A stretch of DNA of 64,000 nt. It comes from Paraburkholderia translucens. Lineage in GTDB: Bacteria > Pseudomonadota > Gammaproteobacteria > Burkholderiales > Burkholderiaceae. The position numbers and the translations under genes are program-made. The stretch lies in NCBI RefSeq assembly GCF_020881035.1, contig NZ_JAJITC010000002.1, positions 458,422-522,421 on the forward strand, written 5' to 3'. The notes beneath the pieces are model-generated. The model was not told the DNA's origin and made no database searches. It saw only the letters and a program-made list of their open reading frames with translations. This document shows, piece by piece, positions 37,801-44,852 of this stretch (position 1 is its first letter; each line of letters begins with the position of its first letter).

Positions 37801-39077
37801 CGCTCATCGCGCAGCTGCGCGCGGCCGCGGCCGGTGCGAATGGGGCGAACGGCAGCAACACGGCCAGCAGCGCCGCCACCCCCGCCGCCACCCCCGCCCC
37901 CGCGCCGAATCCGACGCTCACGCAATTCCTGCCGAATCGTTTCGCGCTGCACATCGACAAGCTGACGCTGCTCAAGCGCCACTGGGACAATGTGATCGTC
38001 GGCGCATCGCACACGGACCGCACGTGGCAGGCGAACATCGCGTCGAACCAGGTGTCCGGCCACGTATCGTGGCTGCCGGGCGCGACCCCCGATTCTCCGG
38101 GCGAGCTGCAGGCGCGCTTCGCGCGGATCGTGATTCCGTCGGTCGAGGACAGGGACCTGCTCGGCCCGGCGATGTCGGCGCCCGCTCTGAACATGCCGTC
38201 GATCGATCTGGTCGTGAACGAGCTGATCGTGCGCGATCGCAATGTCGGCCGGCTCGAGGTCGACGCACACAACTTCGACGAAAACGGCGTGCCGGTCTGG
38301 CAGCTCGACAAGCTCGTCGTGACGAACCCCACCGCGACGCTCACCGCGACCGCGAACTGGCGCACGTCGACCGAGCTGCCCACGTCGGCCGACGAAACCA
38401 CGCCGCGTCGCACCGTGTTCGATTTCAAGCTCGACGTCAAGGATGCCGGCGCGATGCTCGAACGCTTCGGTCTGCCGAGGACGCTCAAGGGCGGCACCGG
38501 CTCGCTTGCCGGCAAGGCCGTGTGGCAAGGCGGCCCGACCACGATCGACTATTCGACGCTGAACGGCAACCTGGCGCTCGATCTGCGCCACGGCCAGATC
38601 CTCAAGGTCGACCCGGGCGTCGCGACGCTGCTCGGCGTGCTGAGTCTGCAAAGCCTCGCGCGCATCGCCACGCTCGATTTCCGTGACGTGATCGGCGAAG
38701 GCCTGCCGTTTTCGAGTGTGACCGGGACCGCGCAGATTCATGACGGCATCGCCCGCACCGACAACTTCAGGATGGTGACTGCGCCGGCACGCGCCGAGAT
38801 GGTAGGCTCGGTCGACATCGCCCAGAGGACCCAGGACCTGCACCTGCACGTGGTGCCGACCGTCAGCGCCGGCTCCGCGGTGATCGTCGCGACGATCATC
38901 AATCCGCTGATCGGCCTCGGCGCGCTGGTCGCCGATGTCGCGTTGTCGCATGGGGTGTCGCAGGTGTTCGCGCGCGAGTACGCGATCACCGGCTCGTGGT
39001 CGAAACCGCACATCGAGCGGGTCACGACCGAACGCGGTAAGATTGACGTTCCGGCTTCGACCGTGGAAGCGCACTAA
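34833..39077 (+). CDS. yhdP: Giant AsmA-like/YhdP-family membrane protein (TIGR02099)
   Basis: A protein of 1414 residues from the ATG at 34833. One membrane helix lies near residues 30-55 (LATLALVLYFIATGLFLGLR), followed by a very long periplasmic part. The N-terminal DUF3971-type region has ALNAQFTIGRLAPHWSGFQP. The C-terminal AsmA-like region has QSLARIATLDFRDVIGEGLP and FRMVTAPARAEMVGSVDI. YhdP proteins bridge inner and outer membranes and are implicated in phospholipid transport. An A/N/T/P-rich insertion lies near residues 1005-1030. The yhdP, nitrilase, tldD order is conserved in proteobacteria. Confidence 0.9.
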   Translation: MSERNESADPQDPSQVRHLRGSDHIVLRRTLRVLATLALVLYFIATGLFLGLRYVVLPRADLFRPRIEAAVSDALNAQFTIGRLAPHWSGFQPGLDVTNLVIRDHDGRPALTIPHATATMSWRSLWLFHPALSSLIVDQPDVLVSRSEDGVLSVAGVPVPTRHSGNAILTTWLLRQQAIVVRGGVLRWRDATRKEPELALRDIRIAILNDGYDHRMALQAPPDGQVLKGPIDFRMHFRHALLSAIGKPINWNGQAYVSTGPVDLPTLARYVAFPIETFAGRVDNAIWIDFREGRMTEATGQLDGNDVALRVHPTQPKLLLPVAHFRWRVGAGEGDYTLQLSDLRAELGQPPLEDGTPLTRILHFETLDGRYRTASLQHGQLLRVSGDRVDLGILAEFSRALPLPRRLLNELVRINPRGLVANYVIEVERSKPESGEFGGDRRPAGSEPIERYRFKGDLQGISFAAQEPGPGLTPRGHPRAGVPGIENLWGNVDADEKGGRANLDTSDVAITLPGVFDDPRLTFAHLHGRADWTMGAKAPGDTRPAFAVKLNDFGVSNPDVEATVTASYSNPGHGRGSLDLKADFQRAQVTRIARYLPTAVSEKLRIYLGHGLQAGVSRGGTIEVHGDLTKFPYARDPDAGIFHIVAPVTGGKFDPTPFPPRKMRNGTPNVWPPLDGIDGVFELKQNLLRFDIDRGRYKRVALTGVNGRIDDLGTRGSNLIIQGNGRGPLADMLDYVNGSSLGIMARHQTEKIRAEGSASLALKLTIPRTPKPHIGVEGALGFQNNRLSANNVPPLSQLTGRVRFTERSAETERLSGRFLGGDVHANGGFRQDGTYALALNGHIAVAAARELNLRGPATQVLTHMSGSAPYALSVTGVKGRLPQVSANSDLTGLALDFPAPFKKAAGTPMPLRFSVNPATAPGEAGLERAELTFGPVAAAYLLRYQPRVQPNTPPTVVRGAIGVNRPADLPSEGVVAAVDVKEFHADAWRALIAQLRAAAAGANGANGSNTASSAATPAATPAPAPNPTLTQFLPNRFALHIDKLTLLKRHWDNVIVGASHTDRTWQANIASNQVSGHVSWLPGATPDSPGELQARFARIVIPSVEDRDLLGPAMSAPALNMPSIDLVVNELIVRDRNVGRLEVDAHNFDENGVPVWQLDKLVVTNPTATLTATANWRTSTELPTSADETTPRRTVFDFKLDVKDAGAMLERFGLPRTLKGGTGSLAGKAVWQGGPTTIDYSTLNGNLALDLRHGQILKVDPGVATLLGVLSLQSLARIATLDFRDVIGEGLPFSSVTGTAQIHDGIARTDNFRMVTAPARAEMVGSVDIAQRTQDLHLHVVPTVSAGSAVIVATIINPLIGLGALVADVALSHGVSQVFAREYAITGSWSKPHIERVTTERGKIDVPASTVEAH

Positions 39078-39279
39078 GTTTGGCCGGGTTCGCGCGGTTT
39101 CGCCTCCCGGCAATCTCGCCTGTCCGCTCCGCCGTCGCCGGCGCCGCTGTCCCGCACCTCGCGGCCGCTCCTGCAGCCTCGCCGACTCAATGCGCCAACG
39201 GGGCCGAGCCAGCCCAGAACCATGCATGCGGCGCGCAGGTTTCGCGCCGCTGCCTTGCCGGGAGCCTTTCGACACGCTC

Positions 39280-40143
39280 ATGAGCGAAACACACGCCTCT
39301 TCTTCCCCGATCGACGCGGCATCCGGCGAGCCATTGAGCAGCCCGTTCCGGGTCGCCGCGCTGCAGATGGTCAGCACGCCGGATCGCGAGCGCAATCTCG
39401 CCGATGCGGAGCGCCTGATCGCCGAAGCCGCCGCCGATGGCGCGCAACTCGTGCTGCTGCCCGAATATTTCTGCTTCATGGGTTTCAAGGACACCGACAA
39501 GCTCGCCGTGCGCGAGCCGTATCGGGACGGTCCGATCCAGCGCTTTCTCGCCGACGCCGCGCGCCGTCACCGCATCTGGGTGATCGGCGGCACCATGCCG
39601 TTGACCGCGCCCGAGGCATCGCGCGTATTGAACACGACGCTCGTGTTCGACCCGCAGGGCAACGAAGCCGCGCGCTACGACAAGATCCACCTGTTTAACT
39701 TCGAAAAGGGCGAAGAAGCGTTCGACGAAGCGCGCACGATCCGCCCCGGCACCGACGTGCAGGGCTTCGACGCGCCATTCGGACGGGTCGGCCTGTCGGT
39801 CTGCTACGATCTGCGCTTTCCCGAGTTGTACAGGCGCCTGGGCGATTGCGCGCTGATCGTCGTGCCATCCGCATTCACCTACACGACCGGCCGCGCGCAT
39901 TGGGAGCTGTTGCTGCGCACTCGCGCGATCGAAAACCAGTGCTACGTGCTCGCCGCGGCGCAAGGCGGCAAACATGAAAATGGCCGCCGCACCTGGGGCC
40001 ACAGCATGCTGATCGACCCGTGGGGCGAGATCGTCGCGGTGCGCGACGAGGGCGCCGGCGTGGTCGCGGGCAACCTCGATCGCGCGCGCATCGACGAAGT
40101 GCGGCAGAGCCTGCCGGCATGGCGTCATCGCGTGCTGACCTGA
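39280..40143 (+). CDS. Carbon-nitrogen hydrolase (Nit/omega-amidase-like)
   Basis: A protein of 287 residues from the ATG at 39280. The nitrilase-fold catalytic triad is visible: E62 in LLPEYF, K135 in ARYDKIHLF and C175 in SVCYDLRFPE. Also typical are RAIENQCYVLAAAQGG and HSMLIDPWGE. Close families are Nit1 deaminated-glutathione amidase and omega-amidase; deaminated glutathione repair is the best guess. The gene lies between yhdP and tldD. Confidence 0.9.
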   Translation: MSETHASSSPIDAASGEPLSSPFRVAALQMVSTPDRERNLADAERLIAEAAADGAQLVLLPEYFCFMGFKDTDKLAVREPYRDGPIQRFLADAARRHRIWVIGGTMPLTAPEASRVLNTTLVFDPQGNEAARYDKIHLFNFEKGEEAFDEARTIRPGTDVQGFDAPFGRVGLSVCYDLRFPELYRRLGDCALIVVPSAFTYTTGRAHWELLLRTRAIENQCYVLAAAQGGKHENGRRTWGHSMLIDPWGEIVAVRDEGAGVVAGNLDRARIDEVRQSLPAWRHRVLT

Positions 40144-40230
40144 AACCGACATTGAAACTGCGGCGCCTGCCACGCATATAGCGACGCAAGCGCTCCCCGA
40201 CCTCTCCGTATCGAGCAGAACATACTTCGC

Positions 40231-41697
40231 ATGAACATCATCGAACCCGGTATCCGTAATCTCGCCGCCGCCAAGGACATCCTCCTCACGCCCTATGGTC
40301 TCGACGAGTCGCTGCTCACGCGCACGCTCGCCGAAATCTTCACGCACCGCGTCGACTACGCGGACCTCTACTTCCAGGCCACCCGCAGCGAAGCGTGGAG
40401 TCTCGAGGAGGGCATCGTGAAGTCTGGCAGCTTCAGCATCGATCAGGGCGTCGGCGTGCGCGCCGTGTCGGGCGACCGCACCGCGTTCGCTTACTCGGAC
40501 GACCTGTCGCCCGAAGCGATCCGCCAGGCGGCCATCGCCACGCGCGCGATCGCCAAGGCAGGCGGCGGCAAGCAGAAGATCAAGGTGGCGTCGTCGCTGA
40601 CCGGCATCGCCGGGCGCGATCTGTACCTGCCGTCCGACCCGCTCCATTCGCTCGACGCAACCGCGAAGGTCAAGCTGCTCGAGCGCATCGAGCAGATGGC
40701 GCGCGGCCGTGACCCGCGCATCCAGCAGGTGATGGCCGGCCTCGCCGGCGAATACGACGTGGTGCTCGTCGCGCGCAGCGACGGCGGCTTCGCGGCCGAC
40801 ATCCGCCCGCTCGTGCGCGTATCGGTCACGGTCATCGCCGAGCAGAACGGCCGCCGAGAAATCGGCAGCGGCGGCGGCGGCGGCCGCTTCGACTACGGCT
40901 ATTTCACCGACGATGTGCTGTCGCGCTACGTCGACGACGCGGTGCACGCCGCACTCGTCAATCTCGACGCGCGTCCGGCGCCGGCTGGCGCGATGACCGT
41001 CGTGCTCGGCCCGGGCTGGCCCGGTGTGCTGCTGCACGAGGCGATCGGCCACGGGCTCGAAGGCGACTTCAACCGCAAGGGATCGTCGGCGTTCGCGGGA
41101 CGCATCGGCGAGCAGGTCGCCGCGAAGGGCGTCACCGTGGTCGACGACGGCACGCTGCCGAACCGCCGCGGCTCGCTCAATATCGACGACGAAGGCAACC
41201 CGACCCAGTGCACGACGCTGATCGAGGACGGCATCCTGAAGGGCTACATTCAGGATTCGCTGAACGCGCGTCTGATGAAGATGCCGATCACCGGCAACGC
41301 GCGGCGCGAATCGTACGCGGCGCTGCCGATGCCGCGCATGACCAACACGTACATGCTGAACGGCGACAAGGATCCGCAGGAGATTATCGAGTCGGTGAAG
41401 ACGGGCCTGTATGCGGTCAACTTCGGCGGCGGTCAGGTCGACATCACGAACGGCAAGTTCGTGTTCTCGGCTTCCGAGGCTTATATGATCGAGAACGGCA
41501 AGGTCACGTACCCTGTCAAGGGCGCGACGCTGATCGGCAGCGGCCCGGAATCGCTGAAGTACGTCACGATGATCGGCAACGACATGAAGCTCGATTCGGG
41601 CGTCGGCGTATGCGGCAAGGAAGGCCAGAGCGTGCCGGTGGGCGTCGGTCAGCCGACGCTGCGCATCGAACGCATGACGGTCGGCGGCACGGCCTGA
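40231..41697 (+). CDS. tldD: TldD, zinc-dependent protease subunit
   Basis: A protein of 488 residues. The metal-binding motif [20 protein letters not shown] lies near residues 268-287 (H-E-x3-H). The C-terminus has [20 protein letters not shown] and [11 protein letters not shown]. TldD pairs with TldE/PmbA to degrade unfolded peptides and to mature some peptide toxins. pmbA is not in the window. A strong terminator follows. Confidence 0.96.
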   Translation: MNIIEPGIRNLAAAKDILLTPYGLDESLLTRTLAEIFTHRVDYADLYFQATRSEAWSLEEGIVKSGSFSIDQGVGVRAVSGDRTAFAYSDDLSPEAIRQAAIATRAIAKAGGGKQKIKVASSLTGIAGRDLYLPSDPLHSLDATAKVKLLERIEQMARGRDPRIQQVMAGLAGEYDVVLVARSDGGFAADIRPLVRVSVTVIAEQNGRREIGSGGGGGRFDYGYFTDDVLSRYVDDAVHAALVNLDARPAPAGAMTVVLGPGWPGVLLHEAIGHGLEGDFNRKGSSAFAGRIGEQVAAKGVTVVDDGTLPNRRGSLNIDDEGNPTQCTTLIEDGILKGYIQDSLNARLMKMPITGNARRESYAALPMPRMTNTYMLNGDKDPQEIIESVKTGLYAVNFGGGQVDITNGKFVFSASEAYMIENGKVTYPVKGATLIGSGPESLKYVTMIGNDMKLDSGVGVCGKEGQSVPVGVGQPTLRIERMTVGGTA

Positions 41698-41710
41698 TCT
41701 CGCGACAAAT

Positions 41711-41750
41711 GCACGCTTCGCGCACACAAATGGCGAAGCGTGCGGGTTTT
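41711..41750 (+). terminator. Terminator of tldD
   Basis: GCACGCTTCGC (41711-41721) pairs perfectly with GCGAAGCGTGC (41733-41743) across an 11-base loop, followed by GGGTTTT. Confidence 0.85.
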
Positions 41751-41772
41751 CCGCATTTTTCGATGTCCCGGC

Positions 41773-41802
41773 TTGTCAGCCGAGCCTGTAGCGGGTTATA
41801 AA
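41773..41802 (+). promoter_or_regulatory. Promoter of the aroG leader transcript
   Basis: TTGTCA at 41773-41778 and TATAAA at 41797-41802 are separated by 18 bp. Initiation near 41809 would give a leader of about 260 bases before aroG, including the leader peptide and attenuator. Confidence 0.65.
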
Positions 41803-41844
41803 GTCACTCACCTTTTTTTGACCAGCGACGCATTTCACTTCGCC

Positions 41845-41913
41845 ATGTCCGCCAAGTTTTATTTTTACTTTTTTTGGTATCTCAGACCGCTGGCGGATCG
41901 AGAGGGGTGTTAG
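41845..41913 (+). CDS. Aromatic-rich leader peptide of the aroG attenuator
   Basis: An ATG opens a 22-codon frame, MSAKFYFYFFWYLRPLADRE followed by G-C and TAG. Eight consecutive codons (41857-41880) specify F, Y, F, Y, F, F, W, Y, all end products of the pathway started by the downstream DAHP synthase. This is the hallmark of attenuation leaders such as PheL and TrpL. A clear ribosome site is not visible upstream of the ATG. An in-frame TTG at 41818 would add nine residues, two of them Phe. The frame overlaps pairing segments 1 and 2 of the attenuator. Confidence 0.75.
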   Translation: MSAKFYFYFFWYLRPLADREGC

Positions 41914-41971
41914 TGCACGCAGGACACCGAGAATTCCCGAAAAACCGCCAGCCAGCCTGGCGGTTTTTTTT
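41848..41971 (+). promoter_or_regulatory. Transcription attenuator controlling aroG
   Basis: Four segments can pair alternatively. Segment 1 (TCCGCCA, 41848-41854) pairs with segment 2 (TGGCGGA, 41891-41897), flanking the aromatic codons. Segment 2 (GCTGGCGG, 41889-41896) pairs with segment 3 (CCGCCAGC, 41945-41952), forming an antiterminator. Segment 3 with segment 4 (41957-41967) forms the terminator. A ribosome stalled at the F/Y/W codons would cover segment 1, free segment 2 and allow readthrough into aroG. Confidence 0.75.
41941..41971 (+). terminator. Attenuator terminator upstream of aroG
   Basis: AAAACCGCCAG (41941-41951) and CTGGCGGTTTT (41957-41967) make an 11-bp stem with a 5-base loop, followed by an uninterrupted run of T to 41971. 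It lies 101 bp upstream of the aroG start, on the same strand. Confidence 0.92.
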
Positions 41972-42072
41972 CGTCTCACGCTTTTCGACACCTATCCGAC
42001 ATTTTGTCGTTGACCATTTTTTGATCGTCGCCACCCGCGCGAACACGCTACGAACCGACTCAGGAGAACCAC

Positions 42073-43146
42073 ATGCCCCCGCACAATACCGACGATGTCC
42101 GCATCCGCGAATTGAAAGAACTCACGCCGCCCGCGCACCTGATCCGCGAGTTTCCCTGCGACGAGACGGTGTCCAACGTGATCTACGACTCGCGCACTGC
42201 GATGCATCGCATTCTGCATGGCATGGATGACCGTCTGATCGTCGTGATCGGCCCGTGCTCGATCCACGATCCGAAGGCCGCGATCGAATATGCGGGCCGT
42301 CTGATCGAGCAGCGCAAGCGCTTCGCCGGCGAGCTCGAGGTCGTGATGCGCGTGTACTTCGAAAAGCCGCGCACGACGGTGGGCTGGAAAGGGCTCATCA
42401 ACGATCCGCACATGGACAACAGCTTCAAGATCAATGAAGGCTTGCGCACCGCGCGCGAACTGCTGCTGCACATCAACGAACTCGGCCTGCCGGCTGGTAC
42501 CGAGTACCTCGACATGATCAGCCCGCAGTACATCGCGGATCTGATCTCGTGGGGTGCGATCGGCGCGCGCACGACGGAGTCGCAGGTGCACCGCGAACTG
42601 GCGTCGGGGCTGTCGTGCCCGGTCGGCTTCAAGAACGGCACGGACGGCAACGTGAAGATCGCCGTCGACGCGATCAAGGCCGCCTCGCAGCCGCATCATT
42701 TCCTGTCGGTCACGAAGGGCGGCCACTCGGCGATCGTCTCGACGGCGGGCAATGAGGACTGCCACGTGATACTGCGCGGCGGCAAGACGCCGAACTACGA
42801 CGCCGACAGCGTCAACGCGGCCTGCGCCGACATCGGCAAGGCGGGTCTCGCCGCGCGTCTGATGATCGACGCGAGCCATGCGAACAGTTCGAAGAAGCAC
42901 GAGAATCAGATTCCGGTGTGCGCGGACATCGGCCGTCAGATCGCCGCGGGTGACGAGCGGATCGTCGGCGTGATGGTCGAGTCGCACCTCGTCGCGGGCC
43001 GCCAGGATCTACAGGAAGGCCGCGAGCTCGCATACGGCCAGAGCATTACCGATGCGTGCATCGGCTGGGACGAAAGCGTCGCCGTGCTCGAAGGCCTCGC
43101 CGAAGCGGTCAGACAGCGCCGCATCGCGCGCGGCAGCGGCAACTGA
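42073..43146 (+). CDS. aroG: 3-deoxy-7-phosphoheptulonate synthase (DAHP synthase, AroG type I)
   Basis: A protein of 357 residues from the ATG at 42073 after AGGAGA (42062-42067). VVIGPCSIHDPKAAIEYAGR, MRVYFEKPRTTVGWKGLIND, GARTTESQVHRELASGLSCPVGFKNGTDGN, and DASHANSSKKHENQ are signatures of type I beta DAHP synthases. It condenses phosphoenolpyruvate with erythrose 4-phosphate to start aromatic biosynthesis. Family isoenzymes are feedback-inhibited by Phe, Tyr or Trp; which applies here cannot be seen. An upstream attenuator with an F/Y/W leader probably controls it. Confidence 0.95.
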   Translation: MPPHNTDDVRIRELKELTPPAHLIREFPCDETVSNVIYDSRTAMHRILHGMDDRLIVVIGPCSIHDPKAAIEYAGRLIEQRKRFAGELEVVMRVYFEKPRTTVGWKGLINDPHMDNSFKINEGLRTARELLLHINELGLPAGTEYLDMISPQYIADLISWGAIGARTTESQVHRELASGLSCPVGFKNGTDGNVKIAVDAIKAASQPHHFLSVTKGGHSAIVSTAGNEDCHVILRGGKTPNYDADSVNAACADIGKAGLAARLMIDASHANSSKKHENQIPVCADIGRQIAAGDERIVGVMVESHLVAGRQDLQEGRELAYGQSITDACIGWDESVAVLEGLAEAVRQRRIARGSGN

Positions 43147-43194
43147 ATACCCGCGCCCTGTCGCCACTTTGGCGGCTCGTCAGCAGTCCGTGGA

Positions 43195-43228
43195 AAAACC
43201 CGGTTCGATTTCGAGTCGGGTTTTTTTT
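43195..43228 (+). terminator. Terminator of aroG
   Basis: AAAACCCG (43195-43202) pairs with CGGGTTTT (43217-43224), with TCG/CGA pairing inside, and eight T residues follow the CGGG. Confidence 0.9.
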
Positions 43229-43302
43229 GGCCATTCGGATGAATGGTACGCAGCCCGCTGCCTCGGTATGGTCATAGCTCGTTGCCTGGTTGCACGCACG
43301 GC

Positions 43303-43338
43303 TTGACCAGGTTGGAAACTGCGTATAAGATTTTATAC
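43303..43338 (+). promoter_or_regulatory. Promoter and palindromic operator of the toxin-antitoxin pair
   Basis: TTGACC (43303-43308) and TAAGAT (43326-43331) are 17 bp apart. The -10 is buried in a perfect inverted repeat, GTATAA (43323-43328), GATT, TTATAC (43333-43338). It ends 11 bp before the toxin ATG, as expected for autorepression by the antitoxin. Confidence 0.65.
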
Positions 43339-43349
43339 ACGAGGTGGCG

Positions 43350-43694
43350 ATGGAGCAGGAAAAAGAGATTCGCTGGCCAGGTTCCAGCTACCGTGACTTG
43401 CTCGCTTTCCCAAATGAAGCACGTCGTCTGGCAGGGTTTCAGCTTCACAAGATTCAGTCCGGACTCGACCCCGACGACTGGAAACCGTTCGACTCCATCG
43501 GCGCGGGAACGCGCGAAATTCGCATCAGGGACGAAGTTGGCATTTTCCGCGTGATGTACGTGACCAAATACGCCGAAGCGCTGTACGTGCTGCATTGCTT
43601 TCAGAAGAAGACGCAGAGGCTCGGACCGCAGGACAGGAAAATTGCCGAAACGCGCTACCGCGCGATCACCCACTACAGGACCATCGAATCATGA
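43350..43694 (+). CDS. HigB/RelE-type toxin (phage-derived Gp49-like family)
   Basis: A protein of 114 residues from the ATG at 43350, six bases after GAGG. It has AFPNEARRLAGFQLHKIQSG, WKPFDSIGAGTREIRIRDE, FRVMYVTKYAEALYVLHCFQ and KKTQRLGPQDRKIAETRYR, the standard pattern of the Gp49/DUF891 branch of RelE-fold mRNA interferases. Toxin-first order with a downstream HTH protein is the HigBA arrangement. The stop overlaps the antitoxin start (ATGA). Confidence 0.88.
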   Translation: MEQEKEIRWPGSSYRDLLAFPNEARRLAGFQLHKIQSGLDPDDWKPFDSIGAGTREIRIRDEVGIFRVMYVTKYAEALYVLHCFQKKTQRLGPQDRKIAETRYRAITHYRTIES

Positions 43695-44023
43695 CGATCG
43701 ACACCAACATTCGTCACGTAACGCGAGCCGGCGCGAACGTGTTCCTCGAACTCGGTTTTTCCGTCGAGGAAGCGAAGCGCCTTCACGCTGCATCGCAAAA
43801 GCAGATCAATGACACACGGCTGCTCAAGGAGCAGCTGATGACCGAACTGTCCACATGGATCGAACAGCATCATCTGAAGCAGGCGGAGGCGGCCGAAATT
43901 CTGATGGTGTCACGCCCGCGCGTGTCCGACGTCGTCAACAAGAAAACCAGTAAGTTCACGATCGACACGCTCGTCGAAATGTTGAGCCGCATCGGCAAGC
44001 CGGTGACGCTCGCCGTCGGTTGA
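43691..44023 (+). CDS. XRE-family antitoxin (HigA-like)
   Basis: A protein of 110 residues coupled to the toxin by a 4-bp overlap. The N-terminal part probably wraps the toxin. The helix-turn-helix is LKQAEAAEILMVSRPRVSDV near residues 63-82, followed by TIDTLVEMLSRIGKPVTLAV. This is the compact form of the antitoxin that accompanies Gp49-like toxins. It should bind the palindrome at 43323-43338. Confidence 0.87.
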   Translation: MTIDTNIRHVTRAGANVFLELGFSVEEAKRLHAASQKQINDTRLLKEQLMTELSTWIEQHHLKQAEAAEILMVSRPRVSDVVNKKTSKFTIDTLVEMLSRIGKPVTLAVG

Positions 44024-44077
44024 GCGTCGGCTCGTGCGCAGCTCCGCGCGTCTCTATGCGCGCGTGGGGTTCGCCAT

Positions 44078-44632
44078 TCAACGCGCGCCGCGATCGTGCT
44101 GCCACAGCACATCGGTGCCGCCGTCCGTGCGATTGAGCACGCGCGCCAGCACGAACAGCAGATCAGACAGCCGGTTCACGTACTGACGCGGCGCGGCGTT
44201 CAGCGCCTCATGTTCACCGAGCGCGACGATCGCGCGCTCCGCGCGGCGGCACACAGTGCGGCACACATGCGCGAGCGCAGCCGCGCGCGAGCCGCCCGGC
44301 AGAATGAATTCCTTCAGCGGTGGCAACGTGGCATTGTAGTCGGCGAGCCACCCGTCGAGCTGTGCGAGTTGCTGGTCGGTCATCATCGTGTGGCCGGGAA
44401 TGCACAGTTCGCCGCCAAGATCGAACAGGTCATGTTGAATCGCGACCAACGTCGCGCGCACGTTCTCGGGCAGGTTTTCGCACAACAGCACGCCGAGATT
44501 CGAGTTGAGTTCGTCGACGTCGCCAATCGCAGCGATGCGCGCGCTGTCCTTGCGCACGCGGCGGCCGTCGCCGAGACCGGTGGTGCCGTCGTCGCCGGTG
44601 CGAGTGGCGATCTTGCTCAGGCGATTGCCCAT
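44078..44632 (-). CDS. Cob(I)yrinic acid a,c-diamide adenosyltransferase (PduO type)
   Basis: A protein of 184 residues after an AGGGGG ribosome site. SKIATRTGDDGTTGLGDGRR and KDSARIAAIGDVDELNSNLG are the ATP-binding signatures of PduO adenosyltransferases. RTVCRRAERAIVALGE and YVNRLSDLLFVLARVLN complete the helical bundle. It makes adenosylcobalamin from cob(I)alamin and ATP. No cobalamin riboswitch or B12-dependent enzyme is visible nearby. Confidence 0.92.
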   Translation of the reverse strand: MGNRLSKIATRTGDDGTTGLGDGRRVRKDSARIAAIGDVDELNSNLGVLLCENLPENVRATLVAIQHDLFDLGGELCIPGHTMMTDQQLAQLDGWLADYNATLPPLKEFILPGGSRAAALAHVCRTVCRRAERAIVALGEHEALNAAPRQYVNRLSDLLFVLARVLNRTDGGTDVLWQHDRGAR

Positions 44633-44852
44633 GATGTCCCCCTGGATTCAGTGGTGATACGGCCACCACGTTCATGCATATTGCACGCATCGCGGAATCG
44701 TCGCCACTCTATGAGCCGCAGCCGGCCCGATGCCGGCTGGCGGGCGAACGGCGTAAAATGAAACAGCTGCGGTAAACAGGCTGCTACTCAAAGAAACTTT
44801 CGTGGGATCGGGGTAAGTGCTCAGCACTTGCTCTGATCGACTGGAGACATGC

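Noticed and set aside
42073..43146. Possible TyrR or TrpR control of aroG
   Set aside because: No recognisable operator was seen; the visible regulatory structure is the attenuator.
44633..44852. Possible cobalamin riboswitch before the adenosyltransferase
   Set aside because: The region lacks a recognisable B12 box, and the gene has a short leader with its own ribosome site.
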